From NCBI GenBank assembly GCA_017551705.1, contig JAFZLA010000008.1, forward strand, positions 57,059-121,058: DNA of 64,000 bases, written 5' to 3'. The notes under the pieces are model-generated. The model worked only from the letters and a program-made list of their open reading frames with translations, ran no database searches and was not told the origin of the DNA. Positions 1 through 7,674 of the stretch are shown here, piece after piece; positions within the stretch are counted from its first letter, which is position 1, and each line of letters starts with the position of its first letter. The DNA comes from Treponema sp. (GTDB taxonomy: Bacteria > Spirochaetota > Spirochaetia > Treponematales > Treponemataceae). The translations under genes and the position numbers were made by a program.

Positions 1-217
1 TTTGAGCAATGTATTCTTTGTCAAAGGCTGTTATCAATCCGGCCAGACGGGTAAGGCTTCCGACGCAGACGACAAGAAGGCCCTGCGCGAACAAGTCAAG
101 CGTTCCCGTGTGGCCGACTTTTTTTGTTCCAAGAGTTTTTTTGATTTTTCCAAGAGCGGAAAAGCTTGTGATTCCTGGCTTTTTGTCGTAAAGGATTATT
201 CCGCTGGGGTTAGGCAT
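1..217 (-). CDS. truB: tRNA pseudouridine synthase B, N-terminal part (cut by window edge)
   Basis: TruB isomerises U55 to pseudouridine in the T-loop of tRNAs. Translating the complement from the ATG at 217 gives MPNPSGIILYDKKPGITSF, then KVGHTGTLD and FAQGLL, and later LTRLAG and DKEYIAQ. These are the family's N-terminal KPxGxTS motif and the catalytic GHTGTLD motif, whose Asp is the nucleophile. The start overlaps the rbfA stop by eight bases, so the two are probably translationally coupled. Only about 72 codons are present; the rest lies beyond base 1. It is the last visible gene of the rimP-nusA-infB-rbfA-truB operon, a standard bacterial order. Confidence 0.93.
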   Translation of the reverse strand, partial: MPNPSGIILYDKKPGITSFSALGKIKKTLGTKKVGHTGTLDLFAQGLLVVCVGSLTRLAGLITAFDKEYIAQ

Positions 218-626
218 TGTCGTCTTGGTTTTGCGAACCGTCGGAGGCGGCGGCGGCTTTTGCCGAAACTTCCGCGTCGCTCTTTACCAAGTCCTCAAGT
301 TTTTTGGCCATCTCGTAGCCGTCGCGGATTGACGTGTCGGCCACAAAATGCAAGTGCGGAAATTGGCGTATAGTAAGTTTTTTTGCGATTGAAGACTGGA
401 TAAAGCCCGCCGCGCTGGTCAAGCCTTGCACGCCGCGGTTTAGTTCCGATTCCGACATGAAAGTCGAAACGTAAACTTTTGCGTGCGCCAAGTCCTTGGC
501 AACTTCGACGCGGTTTATCGTCAAAAAGTTTGAGACGCGGGGATCTTTAATCTCGGCGCGCAAAATCATGTTGGCTATCTCGCCTCGGATTTGCTCGCCA
601 AGCTTTAAAAGCCGATACTGACCCAT
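210..626 (-). CDS. rbfA: Ribosome-binding factor A
   Basis: RbfA is a small KH-fold protein that binds the 30S subunit during late 16S rRNA maturation and cold adaptation. The 138-residue product has the usual length and hallmarks: an N-terminal LKLGEQIRGEIANMIL helix, then the DPRVSNFLTINRVEVAKDLAHAKVYVS strand region and a C-terminal HLHFVADTSIRDG segment, followed by an acidic Ala-rich tail. The ATG overlaps the infB stop codon in an ATGA arrangement, and the 3' end overlaps the start of truB, so it is co-transcribed with both. Confidence 0.95.
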   Translation of the reverse strand: MGQYRLLKLGEQIRGEIANMILRAEIKDPRVSNFLTINRVEVAKDLAHAKVYVSTFMSESELNRGVQGLTSAAGFIQSSIAKKLTIRQFPHLHFVADTSIRDGYEMAKKLEDLVKSDAEVSAKAAAASDGSQNQDDNA

Positions 627-3436
627 CAGGCGTTTCCTTCCTGGCCTTCGGCGGCCTTATGAGGATTGATTCCGTGGGCGCCGGGCTTGGCTTCCGCGGC
701 TTCCTTGCGGGCGCGGGCGGCGGCCTTTTCGGCGGCGATCTTTTCGGCTTCGGCGGCGGCTTCTGCGGCTGCCTTGGCTTCGGCTTCGCTGCGCTGCTCG
801 GCGGCGGCGGCCTCGTTCTTTGACTTGTCGTCAATCAAGGCGTCGCCCAACTTGCGGGCAACTTCGATGTATTCAAAGCATTCGATTTGGTCGCCGACGT
901 GGATGTCCTGCCAGTTTTCCAAACCTACGCCGCATTCGTAGCCCTTGGCCACTTCTTTGGCGTCGTCCTTAAAGCGCTTGAGAGACGAAACTTTTCCTGT
1001 GTAAATTACGATGCCTTCGCGGATAAGGCGAACGCCGCAATTGCGCTTGATGCTTCCGTCCGAAACGTAACAACCGGCGATGGTTCCAATCTTGGGAACC
1101 TTGAAAGTGTTCTGGACTTCCACAGTTCCGATGACCTGCTCCTTTGTGTCGGGGCTGAGCATTCCTTCCATGGCCGCCGTGATTTCGTTCACGCATTCGT
1201 AAATGATTGAGTACTTGCGGATTTCGACCTTTTCTTGGTCGGCCAAAAGCTTTGCCTTTGGAGTCGGGCGGACGTTAAAGCCGACGATAATCGCGTTGGA
1301 GTCCGCGGCGGCCAAAATGACATCGCTTTCGTTGATGGCGCCGGCCGACGAGTGGATGACCACAAGGCGGATGTCTTTTGTAGAAAGTTTTTCCAAGGCA
1401 ACCTTAAGGGCCTCGGCGCTTCCCTGCAAGTCGGCCTTGATGACAACCTTGAGTTCCTTGACTTCGTGTGCGTCAATGGTCTGGTAAAGGTTGTCCAAAG
1501 TGACTTTCTTGACTGCCTTGGCGTCCTCAAAGCGCTTGAGCTCGACGCGCTTGGTGCTGATGGCGCGGGCCTCTTTTTCGCTTTCGGTTACTTGGAAGGG
1601 GTCGCCCGCGTTGGGCATCTCTTCGATTCCGATAACTTCTACAGGCTGGCTGGGAGTGGCTTCCTGGATGCGCTTGCCCCTGTCGTTGAACATGGCGCGG
1701 ACGCGGCCAGAGTAAATGCCGGCCACAAAAGGATCTCCCTGATGCAACGTTCCGCGCTCCACGATGACTGTGGACACAACGCCGCGTCCTTGGTCGATGC
1801 GCGATTCCAAAACCTTTCCTTCGGCTCGGCAATCCCAAACGGTCTTAAGCTCAAGCATTTCGGCTTGGAGCAAAATCGCGTCCAAAAGGTCGTCTATGCC
1901 TTCGCCCTTAAGGGCGCTGATGTTCACGTACTGAGTGTCTCCGCCCCAATCTTCTGGGGTAAGGCCAAGCTCGGTAAGCTGGGTGCGCACGCGGTCGGGG
2001 TTGGCGTCGGGCTTGTCTATTTTGTTTACGGCTACGATGATAGGAACCTTGGCGTCCTTGGCGTGGTTGACCGCTTCCAAAGTCTGCGGCATCACGCCGT
2101 CGTCGGCTGCAACAACCAAAACAACGATGTCGGTGATTTGGGCGCCGCGGGCGCGCATCATCGTAAAGACTTCGTGGCCCGGTGTGTCCAAGAAAGTGAT
2201 TGTTCCCTTTTCGGTGCGAACGCTGTAGGCGCCGATGCTCTGGGTGATTCCGCCCGCCTCGCCTTCGGCTACATGGCTGTGTCGGATCGCGTCCAAAGTC
2301 TTGGTCTTTCCGTGGTCAACGTGGCCCATTACGGTAACAATCGGAGGACGCGGCTCCTGCTTGTCGTCGTTGCTTGTGTCGCGAGCGATGACAGTCTCGT
2401 CATACAAGCTTACAAGGTGGACTTCGCAATTGTATTCGGCGGCCAAAAGCGTGGCCGTGTCGCTGTCGATTGACTGGGTGATGGTGACCATCTGGCCCAT
2501 CGACATAAGCTTTGCGATGATTTCGTTGGCCTTAAGGTTCATCTTGCGCGCCAAGTCGCTGATCGAAACAGTTTCCATGATGTCGATGGACTTGGGTACG
2601 TCGCTGACCTGAGTCTCGGCCTTCTTTTGGCTTTCGTAGAACTTGTCCTCGTCAAAGGCCTCTTCTTTATCCTTTCGGCTGTATTGCTGCTTTTTTCCCT
2701 TAAATGATTTTTTGGGAGCGTTTTGGCTGGGCTTTCCGCCTGTCATGCCGCCGGGAGCGAACGAACCGCCTCCAGCGCCGCCGCCAAAGCCGCTTCCGGG
2801 CCTGGCGCCAAAGCCTCCGGGACCGCGATTGAATCCGCCGCCTTGTCCGCCTCGGTTAAAGCCTCCGGATCCGCGGTTGAATCCGCCGCCCTGTCCGCCT
2901 CGGTTAAAGGCTCCGGGGCCGCCCTTGTTGTCGCGCTCGCGGTTTTGGTAGCCGGCTCTGGCCTGCGCTCCGGTAAATCCCGAACCGCCGGAAGGCCTTC
3001 CCTGCCCCCCGCCAAAAGAGCCGCGGCCGCCAGCTTGGCCTCCGCGACCCCACGAACCCTTTGAATGGTCGCTTAGGTTTCCGGCCTTGACGTTGGGTCT
3101 TGCCGAGTTCAACGAAAATGAGGATGCCTGTCTTTTTGCAGGAGCGGGAGCCGCCTTTGAATCGGCGGCGGCTTCTTTTTGGGCAGAAACTTTCTTTTCT
3201 TCAGGAACAGCCTGAGAAGCCGCCTCTTGAGTTTTTGCGGCGGCAGAAGCAGAAGGAGCCGCTCCTGCGGGCGCGGCCGAAGCGGAGCGTTTCTTTATGA
3301 GAACAACCTTTTTCTTTTTTTCTACTGGAGCGGCAGCGGCCTGCGCGCCATCGGCGCTCTTTGGCTCTGCGGCTTTAGGAGCGGCCGACTTTTTGTGCAG
3401 CACGACTCCGGCTTTCTTTTCTTTCTCTTCTGCCAT
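626..3436 (-). CDS. infB: Translation initiation factor IF-2
   Basis: IF-2 is the GTPase that brings fMet-tRNA to the 30S subunit and promotes subunit joining. At 936 residues it has a long N-terminal extension. Residues 1-115 are Ala/Lys rich, 125-232 are Gly/Arg/Phe rich with repeated GGFNRGG units, and about 285-340 form the IF2_N domain. The G domain starts with G1 GHVDHGKT at 371-378, followed by G3 DTPGHE and G4 NKID. EF-Tu-like domain II and the C-terminal IF-2 domains follow, and the protein ends in an Ala/Glu/Lys coiled tail. It lies six bases after nusA. The RG-rich stretch is unusual in bacterial IF-2 and comes from a 48-bp tandem repeat. Confidence 0.97.
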   Translation of the reverse strand: MAEEKEKKAGVVLHKKSAAPKAAEPKSADGAQAAAAPVEKKKKVVLIKKRSASAAPAGAAPSASAAAKTQEAASQAVPEEKKVSAQKEAAADSKAAPAPAKRQASSFSLNSARPNVKAGNLSDHSKGSWGRGGQAGGRGSFGGGQGRPSGGSGFTGAQARAGYQNRERDNKGGPGAFNRGGQGGGFNRGSGGFNRGGQGGGFNRGPGGFGARPGSGFGGGAGGGSFAPGGMTGGKPSQNAPKKSFKGKKQQYSRKDKEEAFDEDKFYESQKKAETQVSDVPKSIDIMETVSISDLARKMNLKANEIIAKLMSMGQMVTITQSIDSDTATLLAAEYNCEVHLVSLYDETVIARDTSNDDKQEPRPPIVTVMGHVDHGKTKTLDAIRHSHVAEGEAGGITQSIGAYSVRTEKGTITFLDTPGHEVFTMMRARGAQITDIVVLVVAADDGVMPQTLEAVNHAKDAKVPIIVAVNKIDKPDANPDRVRTQLTELGLTPEDWGGDTQYVNISALKGEGIDDLLDAILLQAEMLELKTVWDCRAEGKVLESRIDQGRGVVSTVIVERGTLHQGDPFVAGIYSGRVRAMFNDRGKRIQEATPSQPVEVIGIEEMPNAGDPFQVTESEKEARAISTKRVELKRFEDAKAVKKVTLDNLYQTIDAHEVKELKVVIKADLQGSAEALKVALEKLSTKDIRLVVIHSSAGAINESDVILAAADSNAIIVGFNVRPTPKAKLLADQEKVEIRKYSIIYECVNEITAAMEGMLSPDTKEQVIGTVEVQNTFKVPKIGTIAGCYVSDGSIKRNCGVRLIREGIVIYTGKVSSLKRFKDDAKEVAKGYECGVGLENWQDIHVGDQIECFEYIEVARKLGDALIDDKSKNEAAAAEQRSEAEAKAAAEAAAEAEKIAAEKAAARARKEAAEAKPGAHGINPHKAAEGQEGNA
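2824..2917. repeat. 48-bp tandem repeat inside infB
   Basis: Two nearly identical 48-bp copies, with GAATCCGCCGCC starting at 2831 and again at 2879, encode two 16-residue [15 protein letters not shown] units near residues 175-205 of IF-2. They read in frame, so length changes by slippage would preserve the protein. The surrounding Gly/Arg-rich sequence is more degenerate. Confidence 0.8.
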
Positions 3437-3442
3437 TAACTA

Positions 3443-4936
3443 TTATTCCTCGTCCTCTTGAAATTCCAATTCAACTCCGCACTTGGGACACTTTGTCATG
3501 TCCAAAGTAATCGCGGCGCCGCATTCCGGGCAAGTGTACTCTTCCGCGTCTTGTGAAGCGGCTTGCTCCGCGCCTTGATCTTGCGAAGCGGCCGCGTCTT
3601 GGGGAGCGTCCTCTTCGACAAATTCAACATTCTGGTTTATAAGCTCGTTGATTTTTTCCAAGTCTTCCTTGGTAACGCCTTCAACGTTGATAGACTCGTA
3701 GTCGTCGATGAACTTTTGAACGTCCTCGATTCCTGCTTCCTTAAGAAGGCCGGCCACGCGCTCGTCAACTCCGGGCAACTCGGCGATTGTGGCAATCTCC
3801 TCGTAGTCGTCGTTAAAGAGGCTCTGGGCGTTTTGCCTTGTGGCGATCTCGCTAAGGTCAAGCTCGGCGACCTGCTCCTCTGTCTTTACGTCGATGTTCC
3901 AGTCGCAAAGGCGGTTGGCCAAGCGGACGTTGAGGCCCTGCTTTCCGATCGCCAAAGAGAACTGGCTGTCGGGAACGATGGCCAGCGCCTGCTTTTTGTC
4001 CTGGTCCAAAATGATTACGCGGCCGACTTCCGCCGGGCTGAGAGCGTTCTTGATGAAAACAGTTGGCTCGGGATCCCAGCGCAAAACGTCGATTTTTTCG
4101 CCCAGCAATTCGTGGATGACATTCTGGATGCGAACGCCCTTGAGGCCTACGCAGGCTCCGACCGGATCGATGTCCTCGCGCGCCGAAGAAACTGCGATCT
4201 TTGTGCGGTAGCCGGCTTCGCGAACGATTTTGTTGATTTCGACAGTTCCGTCCAAAACTTCGGGAACTTCGGTCTCAAGAATAGAGCGGACCAGTTCGGG
4301 AGCCGCGCGAGAAAGAATCAATTGAATGCCGTTGGCGGTCTTGGCGATGTCCACAACCAAGGCGCGGATTCTTTCGCCCTTCTCGTATTTTTCGCGCGGA
4401 GACTGGTACTTGACAGGAAGCACGCCTTCGACCTTTCCCAAGTCGACGTAAATCGTGCCGTTGCGCTCGCGCTGGAAGTAGCCGATGATGATTCCGCCAA
4501 CCTTGTCCTTGTACTCGTCGTAAAGGTTGTCCTTGTAGCTTTCGTTGAGGCCCTGGTGGCCCGACTGCTTGCCTGTAGAAACAGCCGAGCGGTCGTAGCT
4601 CTTGGGGTCTTCGGGAATGTCAAGCTCGTCGCCCACTTCGCAATCGGGGCTAAGCTGGCGGGCTTCTTCCAATTCAATCTCTGTGACGGGGTCGTAAACT
4701 CCGTCGATAACTTCTTTTCTTGAATAAAGGGTCACGTCCGTTGGAATGCCGCTTTCGTCCTCGTCAAAAACGACGACAGCGTTTTCGTTGGTTCCGTGCG
4801 CGCGCTTGTACGCGGCCAAGAGCATATTTTCAATGACCTTTTTCACCGCGTCCGGCGAAAAGCCTTTTACTTCGATAAGTTCTTTGATAGCCTCGGCCAT
4901 CGATGACGAATTGTCTTGAACTTTTTTTCGTGCCAT
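3443..4936 (-). CDS. nusA: Transcription termination/antitermination factor NusA with C-terminal zinc ribbon
   Basis: NusA binds RNA polymerase and nascent RNA and modulates pausing, termination and antitermination. The product has the NusA N-terminal domain (about 1-130), an S1 domain (GTIYVDLGKVEGVLP region), two KH domains (GVRIQNVIHELLGEKIDV and AIGKQGLNVRLA), and a helix-hairpin-helix segment with IAELPGVDE. An unusual tail then follows an acidic linker: CPECG at 469-473 and CPKCG at 483-487, which look like a four-cysteine zinc ribbon. Classical NusA lacks this. The gene sits between rimP and infB as usual; an AGAGGT Shine-Dalgarno precedes the ATG. Confidence 0.96.
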   Translation of the reverse strand: MARKKVQDNSSSMAEAIKELIEVKGFSPDAVKKVIENMLLAAYKRAHGTNENAVVVFDEDESGIPTDVTLYSRKEVIDGVYDPVTEIELEEARQLSPDCEVGDELDIPEDPKSYDRSAVSTGKQSGHQGLNESYKDNLYDEYKDKVGGIIIGYFQRERNGTIYVDLGKVEGVLPVKYQSPREKYEKGERIRALVVDIAKTANGIQLILSRAAPELVRSILETEVPEVLDGTVEINKIVREAGYRTKIAVSSAREDIDPVGACVGLKGVRIQNVIHELLGEKIDVLRWDPEPTVFIKNALSPAEVGRVIILDQDKKQALAIVPDSQFSLAIGKQGLNVRLANRLCDWNIDVKTEEQVAELDLSEIATRQNAQSLFNDDYEEIATIAELPGVDERVAGLLKEAGIEDVQKFIDDYESINVEGVTKEDLEKINELINQNVEFVEEDAPQDAAASQDQGAEQAASQDAEEYTCPECGAAITLDMTKCPKCGVELEFQEDEE

Positions 4937-4956
4937 AAAATTACCTCTGTATATTT

Positions 4957-5415
4957 TTATGAATGCAAAAACTTAGCTTTTGCGATGTCGTCGTATTTAT
5001 AAACTTTTGTTTCCTCGCCGCATTTGAGCGTCAAGGAACTTTTGTCCGCTTGCGCAATAGTTCCGCTAACCCAGTCCGAAACGTTCTTGTCCCAAACGCG
5101 AATTTCCGTTCCCTTAAAAAGAGCGAACTCCGCCGCGTTCTTTATGTTGCGGTCGGTGCCGGGAGACGTAAGCTCCATGTATGTGTTGTCGGTTCCAAGC
5201 AAGGCTTCCAGCCTGGGCAAAAGCGCGCGGTGGACCTTTGAGCAGTCCTCCACGCCGATCGTTTGGGCGGGGTCTTGGCTTGCGATGACCGCGCTGATTT
5301 TTACAGTCGTTTTTTGCGGAATAATTTTTAAATCCACTAGAACGTAGCCCATCGAACGAACCAAGGGCTCGCATTCCGCGTAATGAGGAATTGTGCTCAA
5401 ATCAACAAAATCCAT
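4957..5415 (-). CDS. rimP: Ribosome maturation factor RimP
   Basis: RimP assists 30S subunit maturation. The 152-residue protein has the expected two-domain plan: an N-terminal alpha/beta part with GYVLVDLKI and the DCSKVHRALLPRLEA helix, the family signature LTSPGTDRNIKNAAEF in which the usual SPGLDRPL is slightly diverged, and a C-terminal SH3-like domain ending YKYDDIAKAKF. It is the first gene of the nusA-infB operon, as in most bacteria. A promoter lies at 5501-5529 and a terminator-like hairpin lies in the leader. Confidence 0.93.
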   Translation of the reverse strand: MDFVDLSTIPHYAECEPLVRSMGYVLVDLKIIPQKTTVKISAVIASQDPAQTIGVEDCSKVHRALLPRLEALLGTDNTYMELTSPGTDRNIKNAAEFALFKGTEIRVWDKNVSDWVSGTIAQADKSSLTLKCGEETKVYKYDDIAKAKFLHS

Positions 5416-5441
5416 GCTTTTAACAGCTCCGGCGCCGCGCC

Positions 5442-5469
5442 AAAAAAAAAGACCTGCTTGCGCAAGTCC
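5442..5469 (-). terminator. Terminator-like hairpin in the rimP leader (possible attenuator)
   Basis: On the minus strand GACTTG (5468-5463) can pair with CAGGTC (5456-5451) around a six-base loop, with one G-U pair, followed directly by nine T residues (5450-5442). It lies between the rimP promoter and the rimP start, so it would terminate transcription before the operon unless overcome. The stem is short, so strength is uncertain. Confidence 0.5.
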
Positions 5470-5500
5470 ACTTTAAAAGGAGATTAAAATGTACGATGTC

Positions 5501-5529
5501 AATGTAGCAAATATAGAAAAAAATGTCAA
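5501..5529 (-). promoter_or_regulatory. Promoter of the rimP-nusA-infB operon
   Basis: The minus strand reads TTGACA (5529-5524), 17 bases, then TACATT (5506-5501). This is a near-consensus sigma-70 promoter with a predicted start near 5494, giving a leader of about 80 bases before rimP. Its -35 lies ten bases from the -35 of the divergent rfbD promoter. Confidence 0.75.
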
Positions 5530-5538
5530 TAGGCCCTG

Positions 5539-5567
5539 TTGAATATTCTAATTTTTTTCAATATAAT
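5539..5567 (+). promoter_or_regulatory. Promoter of rfbD, predicted leaderless
   Basis: TTGAAT (5539-5544), a 17-base spacer and TATAAT (5562-5567) precede the rfbD ATG at 5575 by only seven bases. The predicted transcription start is at or one base before the A of the ATG. No Shine-Dalgarno is present. Confidence 0.75.
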
Positions 5568-5574
5568 AACAAAT

Positions 5575-6528
5575 ATGGTTTGGGTGATTGGTTCTACCGG
5601 AATGCTTGGCGCCGAATTATGCCGCCTTTTTCAAAAAAACAAAATTCCATTTGCGGGAACTGGAAGCGACGTCGACGCTCGAAACTTTAAAGCGCTAAAG
5701 GACTTTTCCGAAAAGTGGGAAAGCGAAAACTATTTTTTGGCGCGACAAAATGGACACTCAAGCCGCTTTAATTGGATTGTAAACTGCTCGGCCTACACCG
5801 CCGTCGAAAAGGCCGAAAGCGACAAGGACTGCGCCAAGGAATTGAACGAAGACGCGGCCGCGAACATCGCCCGAATCGCCCGGGAACTTGGCGCAAAATT
5901 AATCCACATTTCAACAGACTATGTTTTTGACGGAACGGCGTCCTGCCCCTACAAAGAGGACGACCCCAAAAAGCCTCTTGGAGTTTACGGCCTGACCAAA
6001 TCCAACGGAGAAGACTTGATACAAAAAACAATCCCCCAGCACTTCATCATAAGAACCTCTTGGCTTTACGGCTTTGACCGTCCAAACTTTGTCTACACGA
6101 TGGCAAAGCTTATGAACTCAAAAGAAGAAATCAAAGTTGTGAACGACCAAAGGGGCTCGCCAACTTTTACAGCGGATTTGGCCGAAGCGATTTTGCAAAC
6201 GATAAAAAACGTCGACAAGGCGGGAACGGACATTTTTAGCAAAGAAAGCGTTCCCTACGGAATATACCACTTTACCGACTCGGGCGACACGACATGGTTT
6301 GACTTTGCGGTCGAAATCCAGCGCCTTCTAAAAAAACGCAAGCTGCTGTCAAACAATTGCAGGGTTTTGCCTTGTTCCACCCAAGAATACGGAGCCAAGG
6401 TCGAGCGGCCGGCTTATTCGGTTTTGAGCAAGGACAAAATATCCAAGGCGCTAAAAATAAAAATACCCAAGTGGCAAGACAGCTTGGAACGCTTTGTAAA
6501 AGACGATCGATTTAAGTTGCAGGAATAA
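5575..6528 (+). CDS. rfbD: dTDP-4-dehydrorhamnose reductase
   Basis: RfbD (RmlD) performs the last step of dTDP-L-rhamnose synthesis, the NAD(P)H reduction of dTDP-4-keto-rhamnose. From the ATG at 5575 the 317-residue protein begins VWVIGSTGMLGAELC, a GxxGxLG dinucleotide-binding motif. It continues with NCSAYTAVEKAE, STDYVFDG, the catalytic YGLTKSNGE (YxxxK) and DQRGSPT, all RmlD signatures. An in-frame TTG at 5539 would add 12 residues, but it coincides with the -35 box, so the ATG is preferred. rfbB follows after ten bases. No rfbA or rfbC is in the window. Confidence 0.9.
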   Translation: MVWVIGSTGMLGAELCRLFQKNKIPFAGTGSDVDARNFKALKDFSEKWESENYFLARQNGHSSRFNWIVNCSAYTAVEKAESDKDCAKELNEDAAANIARIARELGAKLIHISTDYVFDGTASCPYKEDDPKKPLGVYGLTKSNGEDLIQKTIPQHFIIRTSWLYGFDRPNFVYTMAKLMNSKEEIKVVNDQRGSPTFTADLAEAILQTIKNVDKAGTDIFSKESVPYGIYHFTDSGDTTWFDFAVEIQRLLKKRKLLSNNCRVLPCSTQEYGAKVERPAYSVLSKDKISKALKIKIPKWQDSLERFVKDDRFKLQE

Positions 6529-6538
6529 GGAGAATAAA

Positions 6539-7669
6539 ATGAGAAAACTTAAGAATGTTTTGGTGACAGGCGGAGCGGGCTTTATCGGAAGCAACTTTAT
6601 CCGCTGCCTTTTTGGCATGAGCGCCTCGGGCAAAAGCGAATTCAACTTGTCTGACTTTAACGGCCGCGTGGTCAACCTTGACGCATTGACTTACGCCGGC
6701 AACTTGGAAAACCTTTTGGACGTCGAAGAAAAGTTCGGCGCCAAAGCCGGCGCGGGCCAGCGCTACTTTTTTGAGCGCGGAGACATCTCTGACCGCGCGC
6801 TCGTCGAGCGGATTTTCAAGCAATACGACATCGACACGGTAGTCCATTTTGCCGCCGAAAGCCACGTTGACCGCTCGGTTTTGGACCCCGAGGCCTTTGT
6901 GCGCACAAACGTTTTGGGAACATACACCTTGCTCGACGTCGCAAAAAATTATTGGGGCTGCTCGCTGGACAATCCCCGCGACGACGTTTTGTTCCACCAC
7001 ATCTCTACTGACGAAGTTTACGGTTCGCTCGGCCCCACAGGCTACTTTACCGAGACAACCCTTTACGACCCCCGCAGCCCCTACTCGGCCTCCAAGGCTT
7101 CAAGCGACCACTTGGTATTCGCCTACCACCACACATTCGGCCTTCCTGTGACGCTCTCAAACTGCACAAACAACTACGGCCCTTACCAGTTCCCCGAAAA
7201 ACTGATTCCCTTGATGATACTCAACATTTCCACCGGAAAGAACTTGCCCGTCTACGGCCAAGGAACCAACATCCGCGACTGGATTTACGTCGAAGACCAC
7301 AACAAGGCGGTCTGGCTGATTTTGCAAAAAGGAATCAACGGACAAAAGTACAATATCGGCGGCGAAAACGAATGGCAGAACGTAAAGCTTTTGGACAAGC
7401 TGATTGAAATTGCAAGCGCAAAGCTGGGCAAGTCCGCCGACGATGTCCGAAAGACAATCGTTCACGTAAAGGACCGCCCGGGCCACGACGCCCGCTACGC
7501 CATAGACTGCTCAAAAATCAAGAGCGAGCTTGGCTGGAAGCGCGAAATGACCTTTGAGCAAGGCTTGGAGCTGACTGTCCAGTGGAACTTGCAAAACAAG
7601 GACTGGATTAGCCACATCCAAAGCGGCGACTACCTCAAGTGGGTGGAAAAAAATTATTCCAAGCGATAG
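6539..7669 (+). CDS. rfbB: dTDP-glucose 4,6-dehydratase
   Basis: RfbB (RmlB) converts dTDP-glucose to dTDP-4-keto-6-deoxyglucose using bound NAD+, the second step of the rhamnose pathway. The 376-residue protein starts with VLVTGGAGFIGSNFIR and has HFAAESHVDRS. The active-site STDEVYGSLG supplies the Asp-Glu pair, YSASKASSDHLV is the YxxxK motif, and NNYGPYQFPEKLIP and RDWIYVEDH follow. A good AAGGAG Shine-Dalgarno lies seven bases before the ATG. It is co-transcribed with rfbD, suggesting production of a rhamnose-containing surface glycan. Confidence 0.95.
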   Translation: MRKLKNVLVTGGAGFIGSNFIRCLFGMSASGKSEFNLSDFNGRVVNLDALTYAGNLENLLDVEEKFGAKAGAGQRYFFERGDISDRALVERIFKQYDIDTVVHFAAESHVDRSVLDPEAFVRTNVLGTYTLLDVAKNYWGCSLDNPRDDVLFHHISTDEVYGSLGPTGYFTETTLYDPRSPYSASKASSDHLVFAYHHTFGLPVTLSNCTNNYGPYQFPEKLIPLMILNISTGKNLPVYGQGTNIRDWIYVEDHNKAVWLILQKGINGQKYNIGGENEWQNVKLLDKLIEIASAKLGKSADDVRKTIVHVKDRPGHDARYAIDCSKIKSELGWKREMTFEQGLELTVQWNLQNKDWISHIQSGDYLKWVEKNYSKR

Positions 7670-7674
7670 CGGCG

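Noticed and set aside
1235..2473. 412-codon open frame on the plus strand opposite infB
   Set aside because: Antisense shadow of a well-conserved IF-2 gene; no family motif, signal or promoter of its own.
2824..2917. CRISPR-like repeats in infB
   Set aside because: The units are contiguous, coding, and have no variable spacers.
3563..4723. 386-codon open frame on the plus strand opposite nusA
   Set aside because: Shadow frame created by codon bias in nusA; no recognisable domain.
5489..5542. 17-codon plus-strand ORF with an AAGGAG site (starts MYDVNVANIE)
   Set aside because: It lies wholly on top of the minus-strand rimP promoter and the rfbD -35 box, and would be upstream of the predicted rfbD transcription start, so it would not be transcribed from it.
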